Assembly: GCF_020025155.1 (NCBI RefSeq)
Contig: NZ_CP073751.1
Span: forward strand, 2,607,167 to 2,671,166
Reading direction: 5' to 3'
Source of the DNA: Halopseudomonas nanhaiensis
GTDB lineage: Bacteria; Pseudomonadota; Gammaproteobacteria; Pseudomonadales; Pseudomonadaceae
DNA length: 64,000 nt
Position numbers and translations under genes: made by a program. Positions 9,321 through 17,673 of the stretch are shown piece after piece. Under the pieces are notes generated by a model. It was not told where the DNA came from. It worked only from the letters and a program-made list of their open reading frames with translations, and ran no database searches. How positions within the stretch are numbered: the first letter of the stretch is position 1; each line of letters opens with the position of its first letter.

Positions 9321-10238
9321 ATGTGGTTTCGCAATCTGCTTTTCTATCGCTTCAGCCAGAACGTGCCCTTCGACGAGGCCGCATTGCTCGCTGCGCTGGA
9401 GCAGCGCCCTGCTCGACCCTGCGCTAGCCAGGAAACCCACACCATGGGTTGGACGACGCCGTTTGGCCGCCACTCGGAAAATCTCCTGCAGGTAGCGGAC
9501 GGATATTGGTTGGTAGCGTTGCGCAAGGAAGAGAGAATTCTTCCGGGCAGCGTCATCAAGGATGCTCTGGCAGAAAAAGTCGAAGAAATAGAAGCCCGTG
9601 ATGCCCGCAAGGTGTACAAGAAAGAGCGCGACACGCTGAAAGACGAGATCGTCATGTCGCTGCTGCCACGAGCATTCACACGCATGCAGACCACGCTGGC
9701 GTGCATTGCACCGAAGGAAGGCTGGATCGCCGTCGACTCGTCGAGCAACAAGCGCGCCGAAGATCTGCTCAACATGCTTCGGGAGAGCACCGGCAGCCTT
9801 CCGGTCAGACCTCTTAATGTAAAGATGGCTCCTGCCGCCTGCATGACTGACTGGGTGAAACAGGGTTCCGCCCCCGAAGGCCTGGTGATCGGCGACGAAT
9901 GTGAGCTGCGTGACACCCATGAGGACGGCGGGGTGATCCGCTGCAAACGTCAGGATCTCGGCAGCGACGAGATCCAGCAGCACCTCACGGTAGGCAAGCA
10001 GGTGAGTCAGCTCGCTCTTGCATGGCAGGAAAAGGTCAGTCTTACGCTGGACGACAAGATCACCGTAAAACGCCTGCGGTTCGAGGAATTGCTCCGCGAC
10101 GAAGCGGACGATCAGGCGGGAGATGATATGGCCAGTCAGATGGATGCCAGTTTCATCATCATGGCTCGGACGCTTTCCGAATTGCTTCCCGCCCTGACCT
10201 CTGCATTGGGTGGAGAGGACATTCCACAGGGCGTGTAA
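9321..10238 (+). CDS. rdgC: Recombination-associated protein RdgC
   Basis: A 305-residue protein with the RdgC hallmarks: the N-terminus [11 protein letters not shown], a MGWTTPFG segment, [16 protein letters not shown], the block [17 protein letters not shown] and [20 protein letters not shown]. RdgC forms a ring-shaped dimer on double-stranded DNA and limits RecA loading in gammaproteobacteria. The ATG at 9321 is preceded by AGGA and matches the usual N-terminus; an upstream in-frame extension is not credible. It follows the two tRNAs divergently, as in P. aeruginosa. Confidence 0.96.
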   Translation: MWFRNLLFYRFSQNVPFDEAALLAALEQRPARPCASQETHTMGWTTPFGRHSENLLQVADGYWLVALRKEERILPGSVIKDALAEKVEEIEARDARKVYKKERDTLKDEIVMSLLPRAFTRMQTTLACIAPKEGWIAVDSSSNKRAEDLLNMLRESTGSLPVRPLNVKMAPAACMTDWVKQGSAPEGLVIGDECELRDTHEDGGVIRCKRQDLGSDEIQQHLTVGKQVSQLALAWQEKVSLTLDDKITVKRLRFEELLRDEADDQAGDDMASQMDASFIIMARTLSELLPALTSALGGEDIPQGV

Positions 10239-10244
10239 CCCGAT

Positions 10245-10285
10245 CGGCTATCCACAGAATCTGTGGACAAGTATGTGGATAGCCG
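10245..10285. repeat. 12-bp inverted repeat with DnaA-box-like 9-mers
   Basis: Arms CGGCTATCCACA and TGTGGATAGCCG are perfect complements, with a 17-base spacer that holds another near-box, TGTGGACAA. It begins seven bases after rdgC. As a hairpin it could terminate rdgC, but no T tract follows. The next 224 bases up to the lipoprotein gene are AT-rich in part and hold no gene I can recognise. Confidence 0.5.
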
Positions 10286-10509
10286 CTGAAATTTCCTCGC
10301 CAATGCTTGATAGACGGGGCGCTACCTTAACTTGATCAATTTTTAACCAGATTTAAAGTCTTTTAAATCAATTAGTTAGCGAAGACAGGCTCGTTAAGCA
10401 GAGTCCCTGAGGTCGAAATTTCTCATGCCGGCGCGGGACGACGTCCTGTGTACAATGTCAAGCCCAAGCGCCAAAAAATGTTTCTCGGGCTGACCTCGGA
10501 GTCGCGCTC

Positions 10510-11127
10510 TCAGTTGGGGGATGACTCCAGCCAGGCCCGCGCATCCTTGGCCGCTTCGGTCCGTGCGTAGTGGCGCGTGACATAGCGCATCCGAGCCGCA
10601 GCTGTTGCTGCATCCCCCGTGCCGGCCTCCAGCTGGGCGAGTTCGAACTCTGCTCTGGCCATGCCTTCGAGAATTCGCTGAAGACGGGGCGCAACCTCGC
10701 TGCGGTACTGAGAATCCGGATACTCCCTGACGAAGCCAACCAATGCCGCGTGCGCTGTACGTCCGGTCTGCAGGCGCTGCTGGGCATCCTGTGCAGCGGC
10801 TTCGAAGCGCATGAACTCGGAAAGCGCGGCAAGATATGCCGCGTAATCACGGTGAGGAGGCGCGGCGTAACGCTGCTCATAGCCAGACAGCAGCTGATCC
10901 ACCAGATCAAGTTCTCCCTGCTGCAGACAGACATACGCCGCCTCCTGCTCCAGCTCAGGCTGTTTCAGGGAGAGTGTTTGCTGCACCAGCCTGGCGTCAC
11001 AGCCGCCAAGGCCGAGTTTGGCGCGTACATCAGCCAGATCTGCGGAGCGCTGGGCGTCGTTCTGCCCCGTCGCCGCGCAACCGCTCAAACCGACAAGTAC
11101 CGTCAGCAGTAATCCTGTGCGCTTCAC
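10510..11127 (-). CDS. Lipoprotein trailing the type II secretion operon
   Basis: A 205-residue predicted lipoprotein (LSGCAATG lipobox near residue 17) with an alpha-helical, tetratricopeptide-like body: ALVGFVREYPDSQYRSEVAPRLQRIL resembles BamD/YbgF-type repeats. The start is GTG with GGAGGTAA upstream. It lies 30 bases after gspN on the same strand, so it is probably the last gene of the gsp operon. I do not recognise the family. An outer-membrane helper role for the secretin, like PilF/PilW-type pilotins, is a guess from context only. Confidence 0.75.
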   Translation of the reverse strand: MKRTGLLLTVLVGLSGCAATGQNDAQRSADLADVRAKLGLGGCDARLVQQTLSLKQPELEQEAAYVCLQQGELDLVDQLLSGYEQRYAAPPHRDYAAYLAALSEFMRFEAAAQDAQQRLQTGRTAHAALVGFVREYPDSQYRSEVAPRLQRILEGMARAEFELAQLEAGTGDAATAAARMRYVTRHYARTEAAKDARAWLESSPN

Positions 11128-11157
11128 CGCCTTACCTCCGTTGAGTCGCCCATTGTT

Positions 11158-11916
11158 TTACTGAAGGCGGGCGCGCCATCGCACCCACCCTTCCTGATCA
11201 GGCCTCCCAAGCAGACCCAGGCCCTGCGCGAGTGCTGGTTGCGCATCAGCCCTCGCCCGCAGCCTGGCATCGATATGCATCGGCTGGGCGGGCCGCCACC
11301 GGGCCGTGCCGCCGAGCCCCAACGGGCCGCTGCCCTCGTCCGACAAGCGTAACATCAGCCAACCATCCTCGGCGTCGAGATCCGCCGCCAGATGCCCCAG
11401 CGGAAACGGCTGCGGCAGACCGCCGGCGGCATCCTGCCAGACCACCCGACCTTCGGCCGCTTCGACACGTTCGAAATCGTTCAGCTGCAACACCGGGACA
11501 TCGAACAACCAGGTCCCCCCCAATACAAAGGGGGCCTTGTTAAGTGCCGCCATGGTCGCGGCATCCAGCCTGCCAGTAATCCGTTCCAGGCGGAGCGAGC
11601 CGATGCCCGCCTTGAGATCAGCATCGATGCGTCCATTGCGGGGCAGCCAGGATATGTCCAGGCCCAACCGCCCGACGAAGGCCTGTCGGGGCTGCCACGA
11701 CCAGAGCAAGGCACCCTGCTCGATGCCGCCCACGCGCATGTTGCGCACCTGTCCAGACCAGACCGTGCCGGTCAGGCCGCTGAGATCGACCTTGGCGGGC
11801 AGCCGCGGCGCGACCAGCGCCCATGCCATGCTGGCCGGGATATGCCAGATCAGGGAGCCGACGAACAACAGCGCGGCCGTTACACCGATTACCCGATTGC
11901 TGATCCTGAAGGCCAT
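11158..11916 (-). CDS. gspN: Type II secretion system protein N
   Basis: A 252-residue protein with one N-terminal membrane helix (VIGVTAALLFVGSLIWHIPASMAWAL) and a periplasmic beta-rich domain containing SGLTGTVWSGQVRNMRVGG, typical of GspN. GspN is an accessory component not found in every T2SS; the P. aeruginosa Xcp cluster lacks it, to my recollection. The ATG shares its A with the gspM stop (TGATG), so translation is probably coupled. Confidence 0.88.
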   Translation of the reverse strand: MAFRISNRVIGVTAALLFVGSLIWHIPASMAWALVAPRLPAKVDLSGLTGTVWSGQVRNMRVGGIEQGALLWSWQPRQAFVGRLGLDISWLPRNGRIDADLKAGIGSLRLERITGRLDAATMAALNKAPFVLGGTWLFDVPVLQLNDFERVEAAEGRVVWQDAAGGLPQPFPLGHLAADLDAEDGWLMLRLSDEGSGPLGLGGTARWRPAQPMHIDARLRARADAQPALAQGLGLLGRPDQEGWVRWRARLQ

Positions 11917-12401
11917 CACCGAGGCTCCACGAGAACGCGAGCCGACACCATACCCGCCTCGCCCCGAGCGTCCACCGCCAACTGGCTCACCTTCAGACCG
12001 TGACGCTGTTCCAGTTGTCCTAGCCAGGCGATCATCCGGTCGAAACCGACCTCATCGAACCACAGCCGGGCCCCCTGTCCTTCCGGCTGGACACGTTCGA
12101 TATCGGACTTGATTCCCGAGGCGTTGGCGGCCACTTCAACCAGAGTCAGCACCGATCCGCCGGCTGCCGAAGCGCCGGCGGCTTGGCTACTCTGGGCTGC
12201 CCGCCGGCGCACCTGATCCGAAACCTGCTCCATCCAGCCGAGGTCGGCCTGCAGTGCAGCAACCTCGCTTCTCAGATCGGCGCGTCCTTTGGCGATCGGC
12301 TCCCACACCCATAGCCACAGGATCAATACCAGGAGCACCGCCAGCCCGCCGCCAAGGATGGCGCGCTCACGGGGTGCAAGGCCCGCCCACCAGGTCTTCA
12401 T
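11916..12401 (-). CDS. gspM: Type II secretion system protein M
   Basis: A 161-residue inner-membrane protein: a short cytoplasmic start (MKTWWAGLAPRERAILGGG), one hydrophobic helix (LAVLLVLILWLWVW) and a periplasmic ferredoxin-like domain. GspM binds GspL in the assembly platform. It overlaps gspL by four bases. The length fits the family (about 160-175). Confidence 0.92.
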   Translation of the reverse strand: MKTWWAGLAPRERAILGGGLAVLLVLILWLWVWEPIAKGRADLRSEVAALQADLGWMEQVSDQVRRRAAQSSQAAGASAAGGSVLTLVEVAANASGIKSDIERVQPEGQGARLWFDEVGFDRMIAWLGQLEQRHGLKVSQLAVDARGEAGMVSARVLVEPR

Positions 12402-13633
12402 GATTCACCTCTCTCGATCTTGAGTCGCGCCGTTACACCCTCTGCGCCGGAGTCCGCCCCCTGCAGGTTTTCCCGCAACCCCGGCTTTTCTGCCAGGCTC
12501 TCTCGTATCGCTTCCAGATCGGCGAATGAGCGCAACTGCAATTCAATTTCCACCTCGGCGGGGGTAGCCCTGAACTGTGTGACCCGGCCCCGCTCGCCGG
12601 AACTGGTCAAGGCGAGCGCCTCATACAACAGCGGTCCCATACTGCTCCCGGCACCCTGCCCGGCAGACCCATCGAGTGCCTGACGAAACTGCTCGACCGG
12701 ATCCACACGTCTCGAATTGGGAAGCGTCTGATCGAAGAGAGCGTCAATGTCCGCGCGAAGCCGATCACGTTCATTACTCAGTATCAGCCACTCGGAAACC
12801 AGCTGGGCAGCCAGCACGGCCAGCAACAGCCCGGCAGCAATGGCCACTCCGCGCAGCTTGCGCCACGGAGGTGCCCCGGCTCCGCCGGAATAGGGCTGTA
12901 CCAGCAGGTTCATCGGTGGTAGCGGCTTCGCGCACCGCGCGAGCAGCGTCGCTAGCGGGACCGGTCGCTGAGCCGATTCGGTAATCGTGTCGGCGTCCTG
13001 CATGCCCAAACGGTCCAGCGACAGTCCCAGCAGTTCAACCTGGCGGTCTTCGGCATCCCGCTCGGCAAGCGAGCGCTGCAACCAGAAGCCCGCCAGGCTG
13101 CGTTCCACGATGGCCGGTTCGCGATCAGCCGAGGTGACGATGATCTGCTCCTCACTGCTGGGCCACGGTGATGCCTGCGCACGCAGGCCCGCGTCCGGCA
13201 GTTGCTCGGCGTAGAGCGCCGCGACGGGAATGAAGGCTTCGACTCGCCAACCAGCATCGTCGAACCAGCCCAGCCACATGCGCATGCTTTCGTGCTCGAC
13301 GACCGCGGCGGCGACCTTGCCATCGGCCCGGCGCGAACCCGCGACGAAATGCAGCTCGTCAAGCTCCTGGCCCAGACTGTCTTCCAGCGCGAATGGCAGC
13401 GCTGCGCGGATCGCCGACTGACGTTTCACCGGCATCGGCAAACGATACAGCGTGACCGCAGACGATGGCACCAGACCCCGGATACGCTCAGCCGGAAAGC
13501 GTGACCGCAACTCCGGCAGTGCATGCGCGCCGCTGTCGAGAATGCTGCCGTCCTTGTCCAGCCGCCACCAGTGCCACGGCGCGGCGCTGGGGGCGGTAAC
13601 GTTGGTCGATTCCGGCAAAAGTACTATCAACAT
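12398..13633 (-). CDS. gspL: Type II secretion system protein L
   Basis: A 411-residue bitopic protein. The cytoplasmic actin-like domain (residues about 1-250) should recruit the GspE ATPase. One membrane helix follows near residue 265 (GVAIAAGLLLAVLAAQLV) and then a periplasmic domain that pairs with GspM. It starts 15 bases after gspK and overlaps gspM. Confidence 0.93.
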   Translation of the reverse strand: MLIVLLPESTNVTAPSAAPWHWWRLDKDGSILDSGAHALPELRSRFPAERIRGLVPSSAVTLYRLPMPVKRQSAIRAALPFALEDSLGQELDELHFVAGSRRADGKVAAAVVEHESMRMWLGWFDDAGWRVEAFIPVAALYAEQLPDAGLRAQASPWPSSEEQIIVTSADREPAIVERSLAGFWLQRSLAERDAEDRQVELLGLSLDRLGMQDADTITESAQRPVPLATLLARCAKPLPPMNLLVQPYSGGAGAPPWRKLRGVAIAAGLLLAVLAAQLVSEWLILSNERDRLRADIDALFDQTLPNSRRVDPVEQFRQALDGSAGQGAGSSMGPLLYEALALTSSGERGRVTQFRATPAEVEIELQLRSFADLEAIRESLAEKPGLRENLQGADSGAEGVTARLKIERGES

Positions 13634-13648
13634 ATTCCAGATCCGTTG

Positions 13649-14446
13649 TCAGGGCTCGCAGGCCGTTTGTTCTCTAAGCACCACTTTTCCGTTCGGTGCA
13701 TCTAGCAAAGTGCACTGGTAGTAGCGTCGTTCGCCGAATTCGGCCACGATCTGCAGCCGGACATACCAAGGCGCCTGTTGTGGCGCCGGGCGCTCCACGA
13801 ATACCTCCTTGATGATGTCATTGCTTCGCTCAAGGTCTATGGCACTTGCATTGCCGGGGTAGGCTGTCACAAAAGGCGACAGGGCCTGCCAGGCCTCGCC
13901 ACTCATGCCGCTGATCCCCGCCAGCTCCGAAGCCACGATCATCGCCCGATTACCGGAGACCCTCGGCGGATCGGCGAGCCGATACACCGGATCATCCGTT
14001 TCCGGGTTCATCCAGTCGGTGACTGCCAGGGCCAGCTGAGCGCCTGAAGGCATGCTGACGCCGGACTCCTGGGAGACGCGGTCCACCAGACTGGCGAAAT
14101 ACCCCTGCTCGACCTCGTCTGCTCCGGCCAGGGCGTTCACGTTGTACCGGCACTGCATGTTGTCCAGCGTTGCCTGCAGGCGAATGCCATCCACCTCGAA
14201 GGGCAGCACCGGTGACAGACACGTTTCCCAGGGGAGGTCATCCGGCCCCCCGGCCTGCTCCAGGACCTGCAAGACCATAGCCTCAGCGCCCGCTGCAATA
14301 TGTCTGGACATATCGCGCTCGAAGACGGCACTGGTACGGCGGATGTCGGCCTGCCCCCGGAGGGCCATCCCCACCGCGGCAACCGTCGCCAACGCGACGA
14401 CCAGCAGCGCCGTGACCAGCGCGATACCCCTCTGGCGGTGCGGCAT
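13649..14446 (-). CDS. gspK: Type II secretion minor pseudopilin K
   Basis: A 265-residue minor pseudopilin. The prepilin-type segment is RQRGIALVTALLVVALATVAAVGMA, with G|IALVTA as the likely cleavage site. As usual for GspK, residue +5 after cleavage is not Glu. The body has QYRCNVN-like and DWMNPETDDPVYRLADPP motifs of the family. GspK caps the pseudopilus tip with GspI and GspJ. At 265 residues it is shorter than the roughly 320-330 of PulK or XcpX, and the second helical subdomain appears reduced. The ATG overlaps the gspJ stop. Confidence 0.88.
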   Translation of the reverse strand: MPHRQRGIALVTALLVVALATVAAVGMALRGQADIRRTSAVFERDMSRHIAAGAEAMVLQVLEQAGGPDDLPWETCLSPVLPFEVDGIRLQATLDNMQCRYNVNALAGADEVEQGYFASLVDRVSQESGVSMPSGAQLALAVTDWMNPETDDPVYRLADPPRVSGNRAMIVASELAGISGMSGEAWQALSPFVTAYPGNASAIDLERSNDIIKEVFVERPAPQQAPWYVRLQIVAEFGERRYYQCTLLDAPNGKVVLREQTACEP

Positions 14447-15075
14447 CACAGCCCCACCGACATGAGTCTGCGAACCGGACCGACGCCAGGCAGATCGAGT
14501 ACCAGCTCGACAGCCAGCGGCAACGAAGCATCTTCTTCATTCGCATCCGGTGGAGGCCATGATTCGACACGCTCCAATCCTTCTTCCGTGCGAACGATGA
14601 AGAAAAAGCCACTATCCAGTCCGAGAATCTGCTCGGGACCGACCAGCTCGGCAAACGGTCGCACCCGCATCGCCTCGGCATCGACGATATCCACGCCCGG
14701 CCACATCTCGCGCTCTAGGCCGCGCTCGGTTATGCGCCAGGCTGTCCGCCGGATCCGCTGGTCGCCGCCCGCGCCGGCGCGCACCAACTCAAGCAGATCG
14801 GTTTCACCGCCGGCGCGCAACCGCAACGGTGGCAGCCGGTCGCCGAACTCGTCGCGCACCCCCACATCGATTACCTGAGCAAGGTCCCTTTCGAGCACGC
14901 TCAGCGTTACCTGCAAATCAGCCAGCCGCTGGGCCTGTTCTCGGGTGATCTGGTCGGCATCCAGTACCGCCCTGAGACCTTGATAAGCCACCATGCTCAT
15001 GATCGCAAAGACCGCCATGGCTACCAGCATCTCCAGCAGCGTGAAGCCTCGCATAGGTTTCATTCGTCTGATCAT
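14446..15075 (-). CDS. gspJ: Type II secretion minor pseudopilin J
   Basis: A 209-residue minor pseudopilin with prepilin motif RG|FTLLEMLVAMAVFAIMS. The soluble domain is typical of GspJ (TEEGLERVESWP, ELVLDLPGVGPVRRL). The start was set at 15075, where ATGA overlaps the gspI stop, instead of a longer frame with an Arg-rich leader. Confidence 0.92.
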   Translation of the reverse strand: MIRRMKPMRGFTLLEMLVAMAVFAIMSMVAYQGLRAVLDADQITREQAQRLADLQVTLSVLERDLAQVIDVGVRDEFGDRLPPLRLRAGGETDLLELVRAGAGGDQRIRRTAWRITERGLEREMWPGVDIVDAEAMRVRPFAELVGPEQILGLDSGFFFIVRTEEGLERVESWPPPDANEEDASLPLAVELVLDLPGVGPVRRLMSVGL

Positions 15076-15464
15076 GGCAACACGTACCCGCTGACGTTCG
15101 CGCGTTGCTCTTCTTCGCCGCGCTCGGCCATCCATACCCGGACATCGATTCGCTTGACCGGCGGCAGCGGAAACGGCGCAGTGGCCGAGAAATCCGTGAC
15201 GCTCGCCTGAAAACCGTAGCGATAGGGCCCCATGATCACTTCGCCGGAATGGTCCCCTTCGCCCACGGCCCGCATGCCGGCTTCGTATTCCGCGAGTACG
15301 TTCTGCCCCGCCCAGTGCGCCAACGTCCGCTCATGCAGATAGCTGGTATTGCGGGCATGTTCCGATCCGGTCTTGACCAGCGCGGCCAGCGCCACACCAA
15401 GCACGGCCAGTGCGACAAGGACCTCAAGCAGGGTGAAACCGCCTTCACTCCTCGGGCTGCGCAT
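15072..15464 (-). CDS. gspI: Type II secretion minor pseudopilin I
   Basis: A 130-residue minor pseudopilin with motif GG|FTLLEVLVALAVLGVALAAL and the family segment LAHWAGQNVLAEYEA. The ATG at 15464 has GAGGTGG upstream and lies within the last 20 bases of gspH; an upstream in-frame start at 15485 is possible. GspI nucleates the tip complex with GspJ and GspK. Confidence 0.91.
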   Translation of the reverse strand: MRSPRSEGGFTLLEVLVALAVLGVALAALVKTGSEHARNTSYLHERTLAHWAGQNVLAEYEAGMRAVGEGDHSGEVIMGPYRYGFQASVTDFSATAPFPLPPVKRIDVRVWMAERGEEEQRANVSGYVLP

Positions 15465-15981
15465 CCACCACCTCGATGCGGCCATCGGCGCCGATTTCGA
15501 TCTGCCGTTCTATGTTGCTGCCGGGCTTGCGCAGCGTGATGAAGGCAGGCGTCATTTCCCCTGTGTTGCTCAGGCGGATGTGCGGCTCCCAGCCACTGGT
15601 CTGCGGCAGCGCCAGACGCTTGTTCTCAACCACCAGATCCAGCTCCACCAGCTGCTGATCAATGGGATGGGGGCCAAGCTGTGCATCACTCACGGTGCGC
15701 CATTCACGCGTCGCGTCATCCAGCAGAACCAGTTCAAGAAAGCTGTACCCATCCCGGCGCAGCCCCAGTGCCCGCTCCGCTTCACCGGTGATCATTGTTT
15801 CGTCGCGCGCCAAACGAAGCACGTTTGCCAACCGATCTGCCTCGCTGCGTACCTGACGCTCGGCGCCATCTCCCACAGCGAGCGTTGCCAGACTTGCCAC
15901 GACGCCAACCAGCACCAGCACGACCAGCAACTCCATAAGGGTAAACCCTTTGAAGCTGTGGGGTAGGCGACGCTGCGCCAT
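15445..15981 (-). CDS. gspH: Type II secretion minor pseudopilin H
   Basis: A 178-residue minor pseudopilin with motif KG|FTLMELLVVLVLVGVVASL and the GspH-typical ADRLANVLRLARDETMITG. The ATG at 15981 was preferred to the TTG two codons upstream. Eight bases separate it from gspG. Confidence 0.91.
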   Translation of the reverse strand: MAQRRLPHSFKGFTLMELLVVLVLVGVVASLATLAVGDGAERQVRSEADRLANVLRLARDETMITGEAERALGLRRDGYSFLELVLLDDATREWRTVSDAQLGPHPIDQQLVELDLVVENKRLALPQTSGWEPHIRLSNTGEMTPAFITLRKPGSNIERQIEIGADGRIEVVDAQPEE

Positions 15982-15989
15982 GGTCAATT

Positions 15990-16457
15990 TCAGCGTTCCT
16001 CGGCGCGGTCGACGTTCCAGTTACCGATATCGGCATTGGAGCCCTCGCCGCCAGGACGGCCATCCGCTCCCAGGCTGTACAGGTCGAACTCACGGCCTTC
16101 GCGACCGGGTCGCAGATACTGGTAGTCGTTACCCCACGGGTCCTGCTGCAACCGGTCGATGTAACCCCCGGTACGCCAGTTGCGCGGCGCGTCAGTGCCC
16201 GTCGGACGCGTTACCAGTGCGCCCAGACCCTGCTCGGTCGAGGGATAGTTGAAATTGTCCAGGCGGTACAGGTTGAGCGCACTCTCGAGGGCCCTGATGT
16301 CGTTCTGTGCCTTGGTGGTCCGCGCCTGATCCGGCCGGTCCATTACGCGAGGCACGACAACAGCTGCGAGAATCCCGAGGATGACCACGACGACCATCAC
16401 TTCGATCAGGGTGAAACCGCGCTGTAGCGCGGCCGAGCGATTGAATGTCTTTGTCAT
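15990..16457 (-). CDS. gspG: Type II secretion major pseudopilin G
   Basis: A 155-residue major pseudopilin. The prepilin motif is RG|FTLIEVMVVVVILGILAAVVVP. The C-terminal segment DPWGNDYQYLRPG, with SLGADGRPGGEGSNADIGNW, is the calcium-binding loop region diagnostic of GspG. It polymerises into the pseudopilus that pushes cargo through the secretin. A prepilin peptidase is needed but is not encoded in this window. Confidence 0.96.
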   Translation of the reverse strand: MTKTFNRSAALQRGFTLIEVMVVVVILGILAAVVVPRVMDRPDQARTTKAQNDIRALESALNLYRLDNFNYPSTEQGLGALVTRPTGTDAPRNWRTGGYIDRLQQDPWGNDYQYLRPGREGREFDLYSLGADGRPGGEGSNADIGNWNVDRAEER

Positions 16458-16459
16458 AT

Positions 16460-17671
16460 TCAGTTAACCAGTTGATTGAGTTCAAAAATCGGCAGAAGGA
16501 TGGCCAGCACGATGACGAGTACCACACCGCCCATTGCCAGGATGAGTAGAGGCTCGAAAACGCCCATGACGATGGCGATGCGCGCCTCGAGTTCGCGCTC
16601 CTGCGTTTCGGCCGCACGCTCGAGCATCTTGTCCAGCGTTCCGCTACTTTCCCCGCTCTTTATCAGACTCAGGGTCATGGGCGGGAAGTAGCCGCTGCGC
16701 TCAAGGGAGTGCCCGACCCCTGCGCCCTCGCGCACACGCTTGGCGGCGTCACTCACCGCCTCTCGCATCGGCACGTTCGAGACCACGCTGGCACTCATGT
16801 TCAGCGCGTCCAGCAAGGGGACGCCGCTTCCCGCCAGGATGTTCAGCGTTCGGGCGAAACGAGCCGTGTTCAGACCGCGAATCAGACGCCCGATCAGCGG
16901 CAGGCGCAGCAACCAGTCGTCCCATGCCTGCCGCGGCCCGGGACGTTTGAGCAACTGTTTGGTAATCGCCACCAGCGCGATCAGCGCAATCAGCATCAGC
17001 AACCCCCAGTTACGCAGCGTGTCGCTGGTAGCGATGAGCGCCCGCGTCAACCAGGGCAGCTCCTGGTTCATGCCGGCAAACACCTGTACCACCTCCGGTA
17101 CCACGTAGGTCAACAGTGCGACGGTCACGAGTATCGCCACGGCGGTCAGGATAGCGGGATAGAACATTGCCAGCATGATCTTCTGGCGCATCGCATTCTG
17201 CGCTTCGACATTATCTGCCAGACGCTCGAGCACGATGTCGAGCCGGCCAGCTTGCTCGCCTGCAGCGATGGTAGTGCGGTAGATAGCCGGGAATACCGAA
17301 GGGAACTCGCCCAGCGCATGGGCCAGCGGCAAGCCTTCCATGACGCGGGTGCGCACCGCCGACAGCGTGGAGCGGACTTTCTGCGATTCACTCTGGCGAG
17401 CCACAGTACCGAGAACTTCTTCGATCGGCATGCCGGCGCGGGCCAGCGTCGCCATCTGACGCGTTGCCAGGGCCAGCTCGAGCGGCTTGATGCGCTTTTG
17501 CATGACGGGCATACGCAGCGCAGACTGCCGCTCGGCAATCTGGTTGACCGCCATCGGCATCAATCCCTGCTCGCGCAGGCGCGATCTTACCTGACGGGAC
17601 GAGTCACCTTCTTCGACACCTTTTTTGGTGCGTCCCGCCTGGTCCAGCGCGACATACTCGAATGCCGGCAT
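16460..17671 (-). CDS. gspF: Type II secretion inner-membrane protein F
   Basis: A 403-residue polytopic platform protein with two repeated GspF domains, the first around residues 70-190 and the second around 270-395 (LARTLNILAGSGVPLLDAL, LIKSGESSGTLDKMLERAAETQE), and three hydrophobic helices. It begins MPAFEYVALDQAGRTKKG as the family does. It contacts GspE and GspL. Two bases separate it from each neighbour. Confidence 0.96.
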   Translation of the reverse strand: MPAFEYVALDQAGRTKKGVEEGDSSRQVRSRLREQGLMPMAVNQIAERQSALRMPVMQKRIKPLELALATRQMATLARAGMPIEEVLGTVARQSESQKVRSTLSAVRTRVMEGLPLAHALGEFPSVFPAIYRTTIAAGEQAGRLDIVLERLADNVEAQNAMRQKIMLAMFYPAILTAVAILVTVALLTYVVPEVVQVFAGMNQELPWLTRALIATSDTLRNWGLLMLIALIALVAITKQLLKRPGPRQAWDDWLLRLPLIGRLIRGLNTARFARTLNILAGSGVPLLDALNMSASVVSNVPMREAVSDAAKRVREGAGVGHSLERSGYFPPMTLSLIKSGESSGTLDKMLERAAETQERELEARIAIVMGVFEPLLILAMGGVVLVIVLAILLPIFELNQLVN

Positions 17672-17673
17672 GA

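Noticed and set aside
7824-10285. Replication origin suggested by DnaA-box matches
   Set aside because: Too few boxes, no dnaA/dnaN/gidA neighbours, and each match sits in a gene-end hairpin.
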